Source: Silvanigrella paludirubra (lineage in GTDB: Bacteria; Bdellovibrionota_B; Oligoflexia; Silvanigrellales; Silvanigrellaceae). Taken from it: a stretch of DNA of 64,000 nucleotides. The notes under the pieces are model-generated. The model searched no databases. It was not told where the DNA came from and was given only the letters and a program-made list of their open reading frames with translations. Each line of letters begins with the position of its first letter. Within the stretch, counting starts at the first letter, position 1. The stretch is taken from NCBI RefSeq assembly GCF_009208775.1, contig NZ_WFLM01000006.1, forward strand, positions 55,363 to 119,362, in the 5' to 3' direction. The position numbers and the translations under genes are program-made. Positions 9,302 through 17,525 of the stretch are shown one piece after another.

Positions 9302-11122
9302 ATGAAAATTTATTTTCCTATTCGTTATTCAATGGCATACATTTTAGCTGGTAGCATTTTAATTTCATCCTGTAATAGGGGATCAAATGATTCAAACTCT
9401 CAAAGTCCTAACAGCGGTAATTCGAATGTAAATCCAAGTTCTGCAACAAATTCTGCTCAAAAAAAAGTAGAAGATATTATTCAAAAAGTATCGCCTTCAA
9501 TAGATTCTTTTCTGGGCAAAGGTTACAACTCTTTACTTTCTATGAATACTCAAGGAGCTTGTTTAGGTAATGTAACAGCAAAGTTTATTCCTAAATTAGA
9601 AAATACAACTACATTTGATAAGATCGATTCTTTTGAAAGTCTTTATAACTCTTTTAATATTGGAACATCATTTTTTGGTGGTCTAAGCTTTTTATCCATT
9701 CCCTTAATAAGTGCTAATGCTGGTTTTAATTATTTAAATTCATTCCAATTTAATCATTATACAAGCAATATGGTAATGACTGTAAAAAGACAGGTAGGTA
9801 CAAGACAAATTGATTTTGCTTACAAAGACGTTCCTTACTACACAATAAATCCTGAATATGAAAATATTTCTACAAATCAATTTGCTCTTCTTTGTGGAGA
9901 TAGTGTTATTGTAGAACAAAAAGCAGAATCTAGTATTTATGTTGCTTTAAAATTTTCGTTTGCCAATTCAGATTCTAAAAAATCTTTTGATATGGGTTTT
10001 GGTGGGAAATTCTCCTTGCCAATCCCTGCGGGAGCCATTCCAACTGGAGTTTCTGTACCACTTGGATTTAGCGCTATGTTTAGTAATGTTGATTCAAAGA
10101 CAAAACAAAATACAACCGTTACTATTTTAGCAAGACAAGTTGGTGGTGATGATAATAAATTACCTGAAGCATTAAAAAATGGACAATCCTGTAATTTATC
10201 TAATACGGAAGCTTGTAGCGAATTATTTAAAACAGTAAATGATTACGTATCTACAAATTATCCTAGTCAATTTAGCGATAAAGATATAGAAAATCTTGAA
10301 AAAAATCCTGAAAAATCAAAATATATTCTTTCAACAAGTCAAACAACTCAATATAGCTTGTTGCCAATAAGAAACAAAGAAAAATTTGTTCAACAAGATA
10401 TTGCGAATAAATTAAATGAAAACATTGATATTAAGAATCAAATAAAAAACAAAATAAGTAAACAAATTAATGATTTTTATTATATGCTTAATTTAAAAAA
10501 TAGCGACTCCTATAAAAATGCTTTACTTGCAAGCAGTGAAAAAAGTATTATTGATGAAAACTTCACATTAATTGACAACACATTTACAAAAATAGGTTCT
10601 ATAGTAAATGTTTGTTATGATGATATTAATAAATGCCTAAATGAGATTAATAATATATTTACACCTAATTCAATGTACAAACCGATTGATGATACCGTAA
10701 GAAAAGTTCTTGTAGATGGAAAAATTGTCGGTCGATCAATTAAAACAAATACATCTAGTGGAACCGATGCCTTTCTTACACCAAGAGAATTAGAAAAATA
10801 TGATACGATTTATATAAAAGTAATTTCTCAAGATGGAAATGTCTTAAATCTAAAAACCGATCCAAATACAAAAGCGGAAGAGTCCTATTTAGCAAAAGTA
10901 ATTTGTGGAGCAAATGGCAGAAGCCAAACAAGTGGAAACATCACTCTATATGAAAAATCTCTTATAAAATTCAAAGCAGACGATTTTGTATGGGCTGCTG
11001 GTAAAAGTCATAATGATTTTGCTGATTCAAAAATTTGCTGGGTTGACAGTCCTGCTTTAACAAAATTTACAAAACCTGTAGCTATTGAAGTTTGGGGTTT
11101 AAATACTTTTGGCGGAATTTAA
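9302..11122 (+). CDS. Secreted lipoprotein with MACPF-like (perforin-fold) motifs
   Basis: A 606-residue exported lipoprotein. The signal peptide ends in the lipobox LISSC (Cys24), followed by a Ser/Asn-rich linker to about residue 52. The next 300 residues contain segments in the order seen in bacterial MACPF/perforin-like proteins: LGKGYNSLL (71-79), a helical glycine-rich stretch (122-147) where TMH1 would sit, CGDSVIVEQ (198-206) at the signature position, and ARQVGGDD (277-284). The classical Y-G-T-H-[FY] signature is not conserved, so the assignment is inference. Residues 330-600 match no family I recognise. If correct, it would be a membrane-inserting or attachment protein displayed by an envelope-active bacterium. 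A GGGGG ribosome site precedes the ATG. An Lnt gene follows about 95 bp downstream on the same strand. Confidence 0.6.
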   Translation: MKIYFPIRYSMAYILAGSILISSCNRGSNDSNSQSPNSGNSNVNPSSATNSAQKKVEDIIQKVSPSIDSFLGKGYNSLLSMNTQGACLGNVTAKFIPKLENTTTFDKIDSFESLYNSFNIGTSFFGGLSFLSIPLISANAGFNYLNSFQFNHYTSNMVMTVKRQVGTRQIDFAYKDVPYYTINPEYENISTNQFALLCGDSVIVEQKAESSIYVALKFSFANSDSKKSFDMGFGGKFSLPIPAGAIPTGVSVPLGFSAMFSNVDSKTKQNTTVTILARQVGGDDNKLPEALKNGQSCNLSNTEACSELFKTVNDYVSTNYPSQFSDKDIENLEKNPEKSKYILSTSQTTQYSLLPIRNKEKFVQQDIANKLNENIDIKNQIKNKISKQINDFYYMLNLKNSDSYKNALLASSEKSIIDENFTLIDNTFTKIGSIVNVCYDDINKCLNEINNIFTPNSMYKPIDDTVRKVLVDGKIVGRSIKTNTSSGTDAFLTPRELEKYDTIYIKVISQDGNVLNLKTDPNTKAEESYLAKVICGANGRSQTSGNITLYEKSLIKFKADDFVWAAGKSHNDFADSKICWVDSPALTKFTKPVAIEVWGLNTFGGI

Positions 11123-11216
11123 TTTGACCACTTTATTTTATCTCTTTTTTTAATAAAATAATTTTACAACAAAAATTCATTTTTTAAATAAAGAGATAAT
11201 TTAATTTTTGAGGTAA

Positions 11217-12902
11217 ATGGTGAAATTAAATTTAAAAGAAATATTTGTTAATCGTTTCCAAAAATTTACATGGAAACATTTTCCTTCTCATAAAGATTTA
11301 TTTTTATGCTTTCTAAGTGGCGTTTTATTTTCTTCCACTTTCCATTCTTTAAATTTCTTACCACAGTGGTTTCGAAATTTTAATTTCATTTTACTCTCTC
11401 CTTTATTTTTTAGTTTAATGAATTTAAACAAAATTCATAAGACAAAAGTGCGCATATTTCATTTTATAGTACTTGTTTTTATTTTTTCATTCCCTCTTGA
11501 ATTTATTGGTTTTACATGGATATTTACTAGTATAAAATATTTTTTTGGTTATTCAACTTTATTAACAAGTTTGGTTTATTTTTTAATTTGTTCATTATCT
11601 TGCATTTACTATTTATTCCTTTTATCCCCTTTTTTTATCCTTTCGCAATTCAAAAAAGATAAATATTTTAAAATAATTTACTTATTTATAATTTCAATTT
11701 TAATGGCTACTTTAGAGCATATTTATCCAAGATTATCCAATTGGTATTTTGGCTACTCTTTTTATTACAATATTAACCTAAGCCAAATTGCGTCTATACT
11801 AGGTTCTTATGGATTATCTTTTATACTTTTTTATAGTAATTTATCATTTTCCTTTCTTTTTTATTCTAAAACAAATTTAAGTTCCATATTATATAAAAAA
11901 AGTTATATAAATTTGGGAGTTTTATCATCATTTATAATAATTTTAAATATTATTAGTCCTTACATTTTCATAACTAATGATAATAAATTTATAAAAATAG
12001 GATTTATTCAACCAAATTTTACTGTGATTCAAATAAATAATGATCTAACAATTGACCAAGATAAAAAACAAGAAAACTTAGAAAAACTCCTAATAAATTT
12101 AGATAATCCTAAATTAGATTTAATCATATTACCTGAAAGCGCCATTTATTATCAATTTGGTTTTAGTCCAGAAAAAATGACTGATATTGTAAACACTTCT
12201 AAAAAATTACAAACACCAATACTTCTACAAAGTGTTTTACCTTCTGATTCAAAAGAAAACTTACGTTTTAAAAATAAATATTCAGATATAATTGAGATAG
12301 AAGCCGCTGAATCAAAGTCATTTGTAATTTACCCAAATGGAAATACTTCTAATTTTTATACAAAGTGGAAACTCATGCCACTTGGTGAAGAGCTTCCTTT
12401 TAGTCATTTATTTCCAAAAATAGCCGACAAATATCTTATAGAAACAAAACAAACCATAAAGTTACTAAATGGAAATAAAGCAATTCCACTTAATTTTAAA
12501 AATTACAAAATTGGAATCTTTATTTGTTATGACTCTATTGATGAGAGTTTAAGTAATTTATTATCTCAAAACGGTGCACAATTTTTTGTGAATCAATCTA
12601 ATTTTTTATGGATGGCAAAATCAAATGCCACTTTTGTTTTTTCTATAATAAATCAATTCAAAGCAATAGAAACAAATAAAAGCTTACTATTTTTAACTAA
12701 TAATGGACCTACTTTATTATTTAATAAAAATGGAGAAGTTATTTTTAATAATAAAACTATATTTTCACAAAATGCTGGCTATTTAGAAATTCCAGTCAAT
12801 CAGGATATTAGTTTTTATAGCAAATATTTTTTGGAAATAAAATATATTTTTGTACTTATAAGTATCATTTGTCTTATTTTATTTTTTAGAAAATTAATTT
12901 AA
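11217..12902 (+). CDS. lnt: Apolipoprotein N-acyltransferase (Lnt)
   Basis: A 561-residue integral membrane enzyme that adds the third acyl chain to lipoproteins. The N-terminal 240 residues are a run of hydrophobic helices, followed by a nitrilase (C-N hydrolase) domain. The catalytic triad is visible: Glu in ILPESA (E307), Lys in KWKLMPLGEE (K383) and Cys in ICYDS (C437; usually CYES). It also has the two C-terminal helices typical of Lnt. ATG 11217 lies only three bases after a GAGG site. The in-frame GTG at 11220 has better spacing (six bases), so the true start may be that codon. It follows the lipoprotein gene on the same strand, suggesting a functional link. Its stop overlaps the stop of the convergent gene in a shared TTAA. 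Confidence 0.87.
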   Translation: MVKLNLKEIFVNRFQKFTWKHFPSHKDLFLCFLSGVLFSSTFHSLNFLPQWFRNFNFILLSPLFFSLMNLNKIHKTKVRIFHFIVLVFIFSFPLEFIGFTWIFTSIKYFFGYSTLLTSLVYFLICSLSCIYYLFLLSPFFILSQFKKDKYFKIIYLFIISILMATLEHIYPRLSNWYFGYSFYYNINLSQIASILGSYGLSFILFYSNLSFSFLFYSKTNLSSILYKKSYINLGVLSSFIIILNIISPYIFITNDNKFIKIGFIQPNFTVIQINNDLTIDQDKKQENLEKLLINLDNPKLDLIILPESAIYYQFGFSPEKMTDIVNTSKKLQTPILLQSVLPSDSKENLRFKNKYSDIIEIEAAESKSFVIYPNGNTSNFYTKWKLMPLGEELPFSHLFPKIADKYLIETKQTIKLLNGNKAIPLNFKNYKIGIFICYDSIDESLSNLLSQNGAQFFVNQSNFLWMAKSNATFVFSIINQFKAIETNKSLLFLTNNGPTLLFNKNGEVIFNNKTIFSQNAGYLEIPVNQDISFYSKYFLEIKYIFVLISIICLILFFRKLI

Positions 12903-13690
12903 ATATTTCCTAGATTTTTAATTATTAATTTATTAATTTTTTTTATTAAATTCCCATCCATTTTTTTTGAACAAAAGAGTGTTCTTTTATTTCCTACTTT
13001 TATATCATTAACTTTTTTAAATGCTAAATTTTTATTCATTTCGATGCTATTATTTTTAAAATAACTAAATTCATTTTCTGACATAATCATATAATCAGCT
13101 CTATTCATTATAATTTGTTGCAACATATTTGAGTTTTCAACAAAAGTTAATTTTAAGCCATTTCCTAAATCATCTTCTAATCTAGAAGAATCAATAGTAT
13201 ACTTTTTATTTTTAAGAAGTAACTCATCTACATATTTTCCATAAGAAAATCTAAACTTAACAAGCATAACTAAACTATAGTCTAACATAATTTCATTTAA
13301 AGTAGAATATTTATCAAATCGTGTATCATCTTTTCTAGTAACAATAATATAAGGCTTATCTTGATAAAATGGAACACTATAAATTCCATAATTTTTTCTT
13401 ATATTTGATAATATGGCATAACCTGAACAAACATTTAATTTATTTTCTTTAATCACAATGTGTGTACGAGCAGCAGGAAATTCATGAAATTCATATTTTA
13501 CATTTAAATTTTTAAAAACTTTGTCTAAGTTTTTAAATAAAGTACCATCTTTTAAATTTTTAGTATTTTCATCAATCATATAATAAGGAGGCCTTACTTG
13601 ATAATGAATGATAATCTCTTCGTTTTCACTTGCCATTAAATTAAGAGGCGAAAGAATCATTTTAATGAAAAAAAAGAATAATAATTTCAT
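12899..13690 (-). CDS. Orphan periplasmic solute-binding protein (SBP_bac_3-like)
   Basis: A 263-residue exported protein with a signal peptide (MKLLFFFFIKMILSPLNLMA). It has the two-lobe layout of family 3 extracellular solute-binding proteins: a YQVRPPYYMIDEN-type opening, an aromatic/Arg ligand-contact segment (FPAARTHIV) and a later lobe-2 segment with YMIMSENEF. Proteins of this build bind amino acids or small polar solutes. No permease or ATPase gene is adjacent, so it may instead serve as a sensor or moonlighting periplasmic protein. A GGAGG site precedes the start. A second protein of the same class lies at 34573-35316. Confidence 0.7.
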   Translation of the reverse strand: MKLLFFFFIKMILSPLNLMASENEEIIIHYQVRPPYYMIDENTKNLKDGTLFKNLDKVFKNLNVKYEFHEFPAARTHIVIKENKLNVCSGYAILSNIRKNYGIYSVPFYQDKPYIIVTRKDDTRFDKYSTLNEIMLDYSLVMLVKFRFSYGKYVDELLLKNKKYTIDSSRLEDDLGNGLKLTFVENSNMLQQIIMNRADYMIMSENEFSYFKNNSIEMNKNLAFKKVNDIKVGNKRTLFCSKKMDGNLIKKINKLIIKNLGNI

Positions 13691-13756
13691 AATTACAAAC
13701 CTCCATTACAACAATACAATGATTCTAGTTATTTACAATTTAAAGCCTCTATAAAT

Positions 13757-13786
13757 TTGACTAAATCACAAATAAAAATATTAAAT
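13757..13786 (+). promoter_or_regulatory. Candidate sigma70-type promoter for CDF exporter
   Basis: TTGACT (13757-13762) is followed after 18 bases by TTAAAT (13781-13786), about 50 bp upstream of the chosen start at 13838. It lies inside an upstream extension of the open frame, which supports the internal start. Confidence 0.35.
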
Positions 13787-13837
13787 TTAAATATGGAAAT
13801 GGTATATTTATTTAATCTTGAATTTATTGGAGCCAAT

Positions 13838-14752
13838 ATGAGTGAAGAAACAGAGCATAATCATTCCCATGGTTTTTCAAAAGCAAAAGAAAAACCTTTA
13901 ATAATAGCATTACTTTTAACCGGAACTTTCTTTTTTGTAGAATTATTTACAGGAATTTTTTCTGGAAGCCTTGCTTTAATATCCGATGCTACTCATATGC
14001 TAACTGATGTTATTGGAATAGCAATTGCTCTAGTTGCAATCAAAATTGCAAAAAGACCCGCTGATTTAAAGAGAACTTATGGATATTACCGGTTCGAAAT
14101 ATTAGCTCCCTCTTTTAATGCATTTTTATTATTTTTTGTTGGAATTTATATTATTTATGAGTCTTATGAAAGATTTATGAATAAAGATACGGTTGATTTA
14201 AAAATTGGACCTATGTTTTTTGTTGCAATTGCAGGTTTAATTATTAATTTAATCAGTATGAAAATTTTAAGTAGCGGTAAAGATGGGAACTTAAACTTAA
14301 AAGGTGCTTATCTTGAAGTCATGAGTGACATGATTAGTTCTGTTGGAGTTATCATTGCAGCAATTATAATTAAATTTACAGGTTGGAAATGGGTTGACTC
14401 AATAATAGCAATTGCTATTGCGCTATTTATCATTCCAAGGACATGGTCATTATTAAAAGATAGTATGAATATTTTACTTGAAGGAGTTCCAAAAGGAATA
14501 AAATTAGAAAATATGAATTCAGAATTATCAAAAATTGAAGGTGTTTTAAATATTCACGACTTACATGTTTGGGCAATCTCTAATGATAAAATTAATTTTA
14601 CAGCTCACATTGTTTATTCAAAAAATTATAACCAAAATAAAATTTTAAATGAGATTAAAGAAGTTCTTGAACATAAATTTCACATCACCCACGTAACAAT
14701 TCAATTGGAACTTGAAAACTGTGGGCAAGATAGGGAACATGGAAATAAATAA
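13838..14752 (+). CDS. Cation diffusion facilitator (CDF) metal exporter
   Basis: A 304-residue CzcD/ZitB-like exporter that expels Zn2+ or similar divalent cations in exchange for protons. It opens with a short His-rich cytoplasmic tail (EHNHSHG), followed by six membrane helices. The first metal site is SDATHMLTD in helix 2. The helix-5 site reads EVMSD, with Glu where ZitB has His. A C-terminal ferredoxin-like cytoplasmic domain includes IHDLHVWAI. The ATG at 13838 has a TTGGAG site. The 27-residue upstream extension is unconserved and overlaps a candidate promoter. The Glu/His swap can alter metal choice (Zn versus Fe/Mn), so the exact substrate is open. It is convergent with lipB. Confidence 0.87.
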   Translation: MSEETEHNHSHGFSKAKEKPLIIALLLTGTFFFVELFTGIFSGSLALISDATHMLTDVIGIAIALVAIKIAKRPADLKRTYGYYRFEILAPSFNAFLLFFVGIYIIYESYERFMNKDTVDLKIGPMFFVAIAGLIINLISMKILSSGKDGNLNLKGAYLEVMSDMISSVGVIIAAIIIKFTGWKWVDSIIAIAIALFIIPRTWSLLKDSMNILLEGVPKGIKLENMNSELSKIEGVLNIHDLHVWAISNDKINFTAHIVYSKNYNQNKILNEIKEVLEHKFHITHVTIQLELENCGQDREHGNK

Positions 14753-14753
14753 C

Positions 14754-15407
14754 TTAACTTATTAACTTCTCTTTTATTTTTCCAGCTAAATACTGTTCTA
14801 CTTCCTCATATTTAACAGAAAGCAATTCTTTTTTATCACTCAATTCCCTAACAGACATTTCTAAATTGATTACACCTCTGCCTTTTAAACCACAGGGAAT
14901 GATATTAGAAAAAGTTTCGAGTGAATTTGTCACATTAAATGCAATTCCGTGTTTTGTTACTTTATCTTTAATGCGAATTCCTATAGCACCAATTTTATTT
15001 TGTCCTACCCAAACACCCGGATTTATTTCATCCCGATTTGCACTAATTCCAAAATGAGCAGCGGTTTCAATCATGGCTTCTTCCAAGGAATTTACATAGG
15101 AACGTACCGTATGGCGATATTTATCAATATGAAAAATAGGATAAATAACAATTTGTCCTGGTTCGTGGACAGTGACACTGCCACCCCTATCAATTTTATG
15201 ATACGCAACTCCTTTATATTTGAGTTGCTCAGGAGGTATTAGCATGTCTTCCAATAATTCTCTTTTGCCCATTGTTACTGTAGGAGGATGCTGAACTACT
15301 AAAATAACACCTTCCTGATTTGAATTTTTAGATATTTCAGAATGAAGTGACTCCATTAAACCTAAAGCATCACCATAAGGTAACAACCCTAAATACTTAA
15401 TTTCCAT
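14754..15407 (-). CDS. lipB: Octanoyl-[acyl carrier protein] transferase LipB
   Basis: A 217-residue enzyme that moves octanoyl groups from acyl-carrier protein to the lipoyl domains of 2-oxoacid dehydrogenases and GcvH. The LipB signature RGGSVTVHEPGQIVIYP occupies residues 74-90. The catalytic Lys is in NKIGAIG (K138) and the acyl-binding Cys in IIPCG (C172). The ATG at 15407 follows the stop of the upstream permease by one base (TAGTATG), a translational-coupling arrangement. An in-frame GTG at 15425 is possible but would overlap the permease. No lipA is visible in the window. Confidence 0.92.
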   Translation of the reverse strand: MEIKYLGLLPYGDALGLMESLHSEISKNSNQEGVILVVQHPPTVTMGKRELLEDMLIPPEQLKYKGVAYHKIDRGGSVTVHEPGQIVIYPIFHIDKYRHTVRSYVNSLEEAMIETAAHFGISANRDEINPGVWVGQNKIGAIGIRIKDKVTKHGIAFNVTNSLETFSNIIPCGLKGRGVINLEMSVRELSDKKELLSVKYEEVEQYLAGKIKEKLIS

Positions 15408-15408
15408 A

Positions 15409-16701
15409 CTACTGAATTGCCTCACGAATTCTTGCCGAAAGAAAGTCCATTCCCCAAACTACTAAAAAAATTAAAAAGGCAAGACTTCCTACTTGTGTCC
15501 ATCTGGCAAGCATTTGTTCTTGAATTAAAATACTTCCAATACCACCGCCGCCAACAAGACCAATAACGGTTGCCATGCGAACGTTGATATCCCAACGGTA
15601 TATTGTAAATGCAAGAAAGGGAAGAATAACTTGAGGAACAACAGCGTACCAAACGACAGAAATTCGATTTGCACCTGTTACTTGAAGTGCTTCGATAGGA
15701 CCTTCATCTACACCCTCTACCGCTTCAGAATATTGTTTCACTAAGCTTGAAACACTATGAACCATAAGAGCCATAGCACCTGCAAATGGGCCTATACCAA
15801 TCCAGACTGAAAATAAAATAGCCCAAATAAGAGGCTCAATAGAACGTGTGATATTCATGTAAGAGCGAATTAAAAAGTAAAAAGATCTCATTAAATAACT
15901 ATGTCTAGTTAAATTTCGAGAAGCAAAAAAAGATAAAACAAAGGCTACAGGGACACTAAAAAATGTGGCAATAAAGGCGAGGTAAATAGACTCCGCTAAT
16001 TTTCCTAACGCTTTGCTAAAATATGTTAAATCGTTTGGAATACATTGAATATGAAATAATTCAGCCTTATTTATAAAAATTGCATTATGAGCTTTTACAA
16101 ATAAATTTAAAAACCACTGTAAGCCATCGTATAAGGAAAATGTACCAATGGATTCACCTACACCGGGAACACCACAGGCAAGTTGCAAGCTCAAACGACC
16201 TGCCCCTAATAAACCATCAATTTGTAATATTTTTGAGACACTTACATTGATTAAAACTAAACCTGTTACAAGAGTAATAATAACTAATATATAAGCTTCG
16301 CATCTAGCAAATTTCCAATGATGATTTAATTTAATAGAATCTTCTGGATTTGTTACTTGTAATTTAGAAAGACTTGCAATCCAAGAACCAAAACCCTTAC
16401 ATTTTAAAGAAATAAAAAAACCGATTATAGCGCCTATTGCAAATAAGATAAAAAACCATTTCCAAGGAAATTCAAAGTAACGACTATCAAAATTTATTTT
16501 TTGAATTAAATTTAAAGCGAACGCATTAGGCTCTTCAGAGTAAGCTAAGTTTTCTATAAAAGGAAGTATAATAGAAAATACAAGAATTTTGCCTAAAAAT
16601 ATAATAAAATAAGCCCAGACAAACATTTCTATAAAAAGACCGGCAACAGCTCTTTTACGACGCTTGGATTCCATCATTGGAATAAAAGAAGGGAATTTCA
16701 T
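15409..16701 (-). CDS. phnE: PhnE-like ABC transporter permease with extended N-terminus
   Basis: A 430-residue inner-membrane permease. The C-terminal 260 residues match the phosphonate/phosphate-ester import permease PhnE. They carry the EAA-type loop (EALQVTGANRISVVW) that docks the ATPase and a GLVGGGGIG stretch. The first ~170 residues add about three extra hydrophobic helices not found in ordinary PhnE (about 260 aa). Its ATG overlaps the last base of the ATPase stop codon (TAATG), and lipB starts one base after its stop. No periplasmic PhnD-type binding protein lies nearby. The substrate could be phosphonate, phosphite or something else. Confidence 0.82.
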   Translation of the reverse strand: MKFPSFIPMMESKRRKRAVAGLFIEMFVWAYFIIFLGKILVFSIILPFIENLAYSEEPNAFALNLIQKINFDSRYFEFPWKWFFILFAIGAIIGFFISLKCKGFGSWIASLSKLQVTNPEDSIKLNHHWKFARCEAYILVIITLVTGLVLINVSVSKILQIDGLLGAGRLSLQLACGVPGVGESIGTFSLYDGLQWFLNLFVKAHNAIFINKAELFHIQCIPNDLTYFSKALGKLAESIYLAFIATFFSVPVAFVLSFFASRNLTRHSYLMRSFYFLIRSYMNITRSIEPLIWAILFSVWIGIGPFAGAMALMVHSVSSLVKQYSEAVEGVDEGPIEALQVTGANRISVVWYAVVPQVILPFLAFTIYRWDINVRMATVIGLVGGGGIGSILIQEQMLARWTQVGSLAFLIFLVVWGMDFLSARIREAIQ

Positions 16702-17498
16702 TAATGTATCTCCACTTCTCGAGCGTCTGCTCCATAAATATCTTTAAACCATTTTTCCGTGATATCGGTCGGCTTTCCTTCAAAAACCAATTCCCCATTT
16801 TTTAATGCAATGACATGCGTTGAATAATCGCGTACTAAGCTTAAAAAATGCAAATTACAAACAACCGTAATATTTCTTTTTTGATTTAAATCTTTTAAAT
16901 AATTCATAACCGAATAACTGGTTGTAGGATCTAAAGAGGCAACAGGCTCATCGGCAAGTAATAAATGAGGATTTTGAACCAAGGTACGAGCAATGGCAAC
17001 TCTTTGTTTTTGCCCACCGGATAATCCATCAGCTCTTACCAAAGCTTTATCTGAAATACCGACAATTTTTAAAGCATCATAGGCATCATCAATCCATTCT
17101 TGAGGCCATTTTTTAAAAATACCTCCTAAAAAATGATCATTAAATTGACCAAGACGACCCATTAAAACATTATTTATGACATTACGACGGTTGATTAAAT
17201 TAAAATGTTGAAAAACCATCCCTATTTTGGTTCGAACTTCTCTTAATTTATGCTCATTCACATGAGTTATTTCTTGTCCTTCAAAAGAAATTGAACCCGA
17301 AGTGGGTTCATGAATTCGATTTATACAACGCAATAATGTAGATTTTCCTGATCCTGATAATCCAATTACAGAAAGAAAAGCCCCTTTGGGGACATTAAAA
17401 CTTATTCCTTTTAAAGCTTTTGTGCCATTTGGATAAGTTTTGACAAGATTATTCACTTGCAAAATATAATCATGATTTTGCTCCGTCTGTAATGTCAC
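16701..17498 (-). CDS. phnC: PhnC-like ABC transporter ATP-binding protein
   Basis: A 265-residue import ATPase. It shows Walker A GLSGSGKST (46-54), Q-loop FQHFN, signature LSGGQKQRVAIA, Walker B LLLADEPVASLDP and an H-loop in NLHF. The PhnC-like ending FEGKPTDIT...YGADA supports assignment to the phosphonate group. The start is a GTG at 17498 with an AAAGGGG site eight bases upstream. It is coupled to the permease gene, with no binding-protein gene in the operon, so ligand capture would depend on a gene elsewhere. Confidence 0.85.
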   Translation of the reverse strand: MTLQTEQNHDYILQVNNLVKTYPNGTKALKGISFNVPKGAFLSVIGLSGSGKSTLLRCINRIHEPTSGSISFEGQEITHVNEHKLREVRTKIGMVFQHFNLINRRNVINNVLMGRLGQFNDHFLGGIFKKWPQEWIDDAYDALKIVGISDKALVRADGLSGGQKQRVAIARTLVQNPHLLLADEPVASLDPTTSYSVMNYLKDLNQKRNITVVCNLHFLSLVRDYSTHVIALKNGELVFEGKPTDITEKWFKDIYGADAREVEIH

Positions 17499-17525
17499 AC
17501 GGTAACCCCTTTAATTTTATTTCGA

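Noticed and set aside
14866..15242. Two plus-strand open frames opposite lipB
   Set aside because: They are shadows of lipB on the other strand, with no ribosome site and no protein-like composition.
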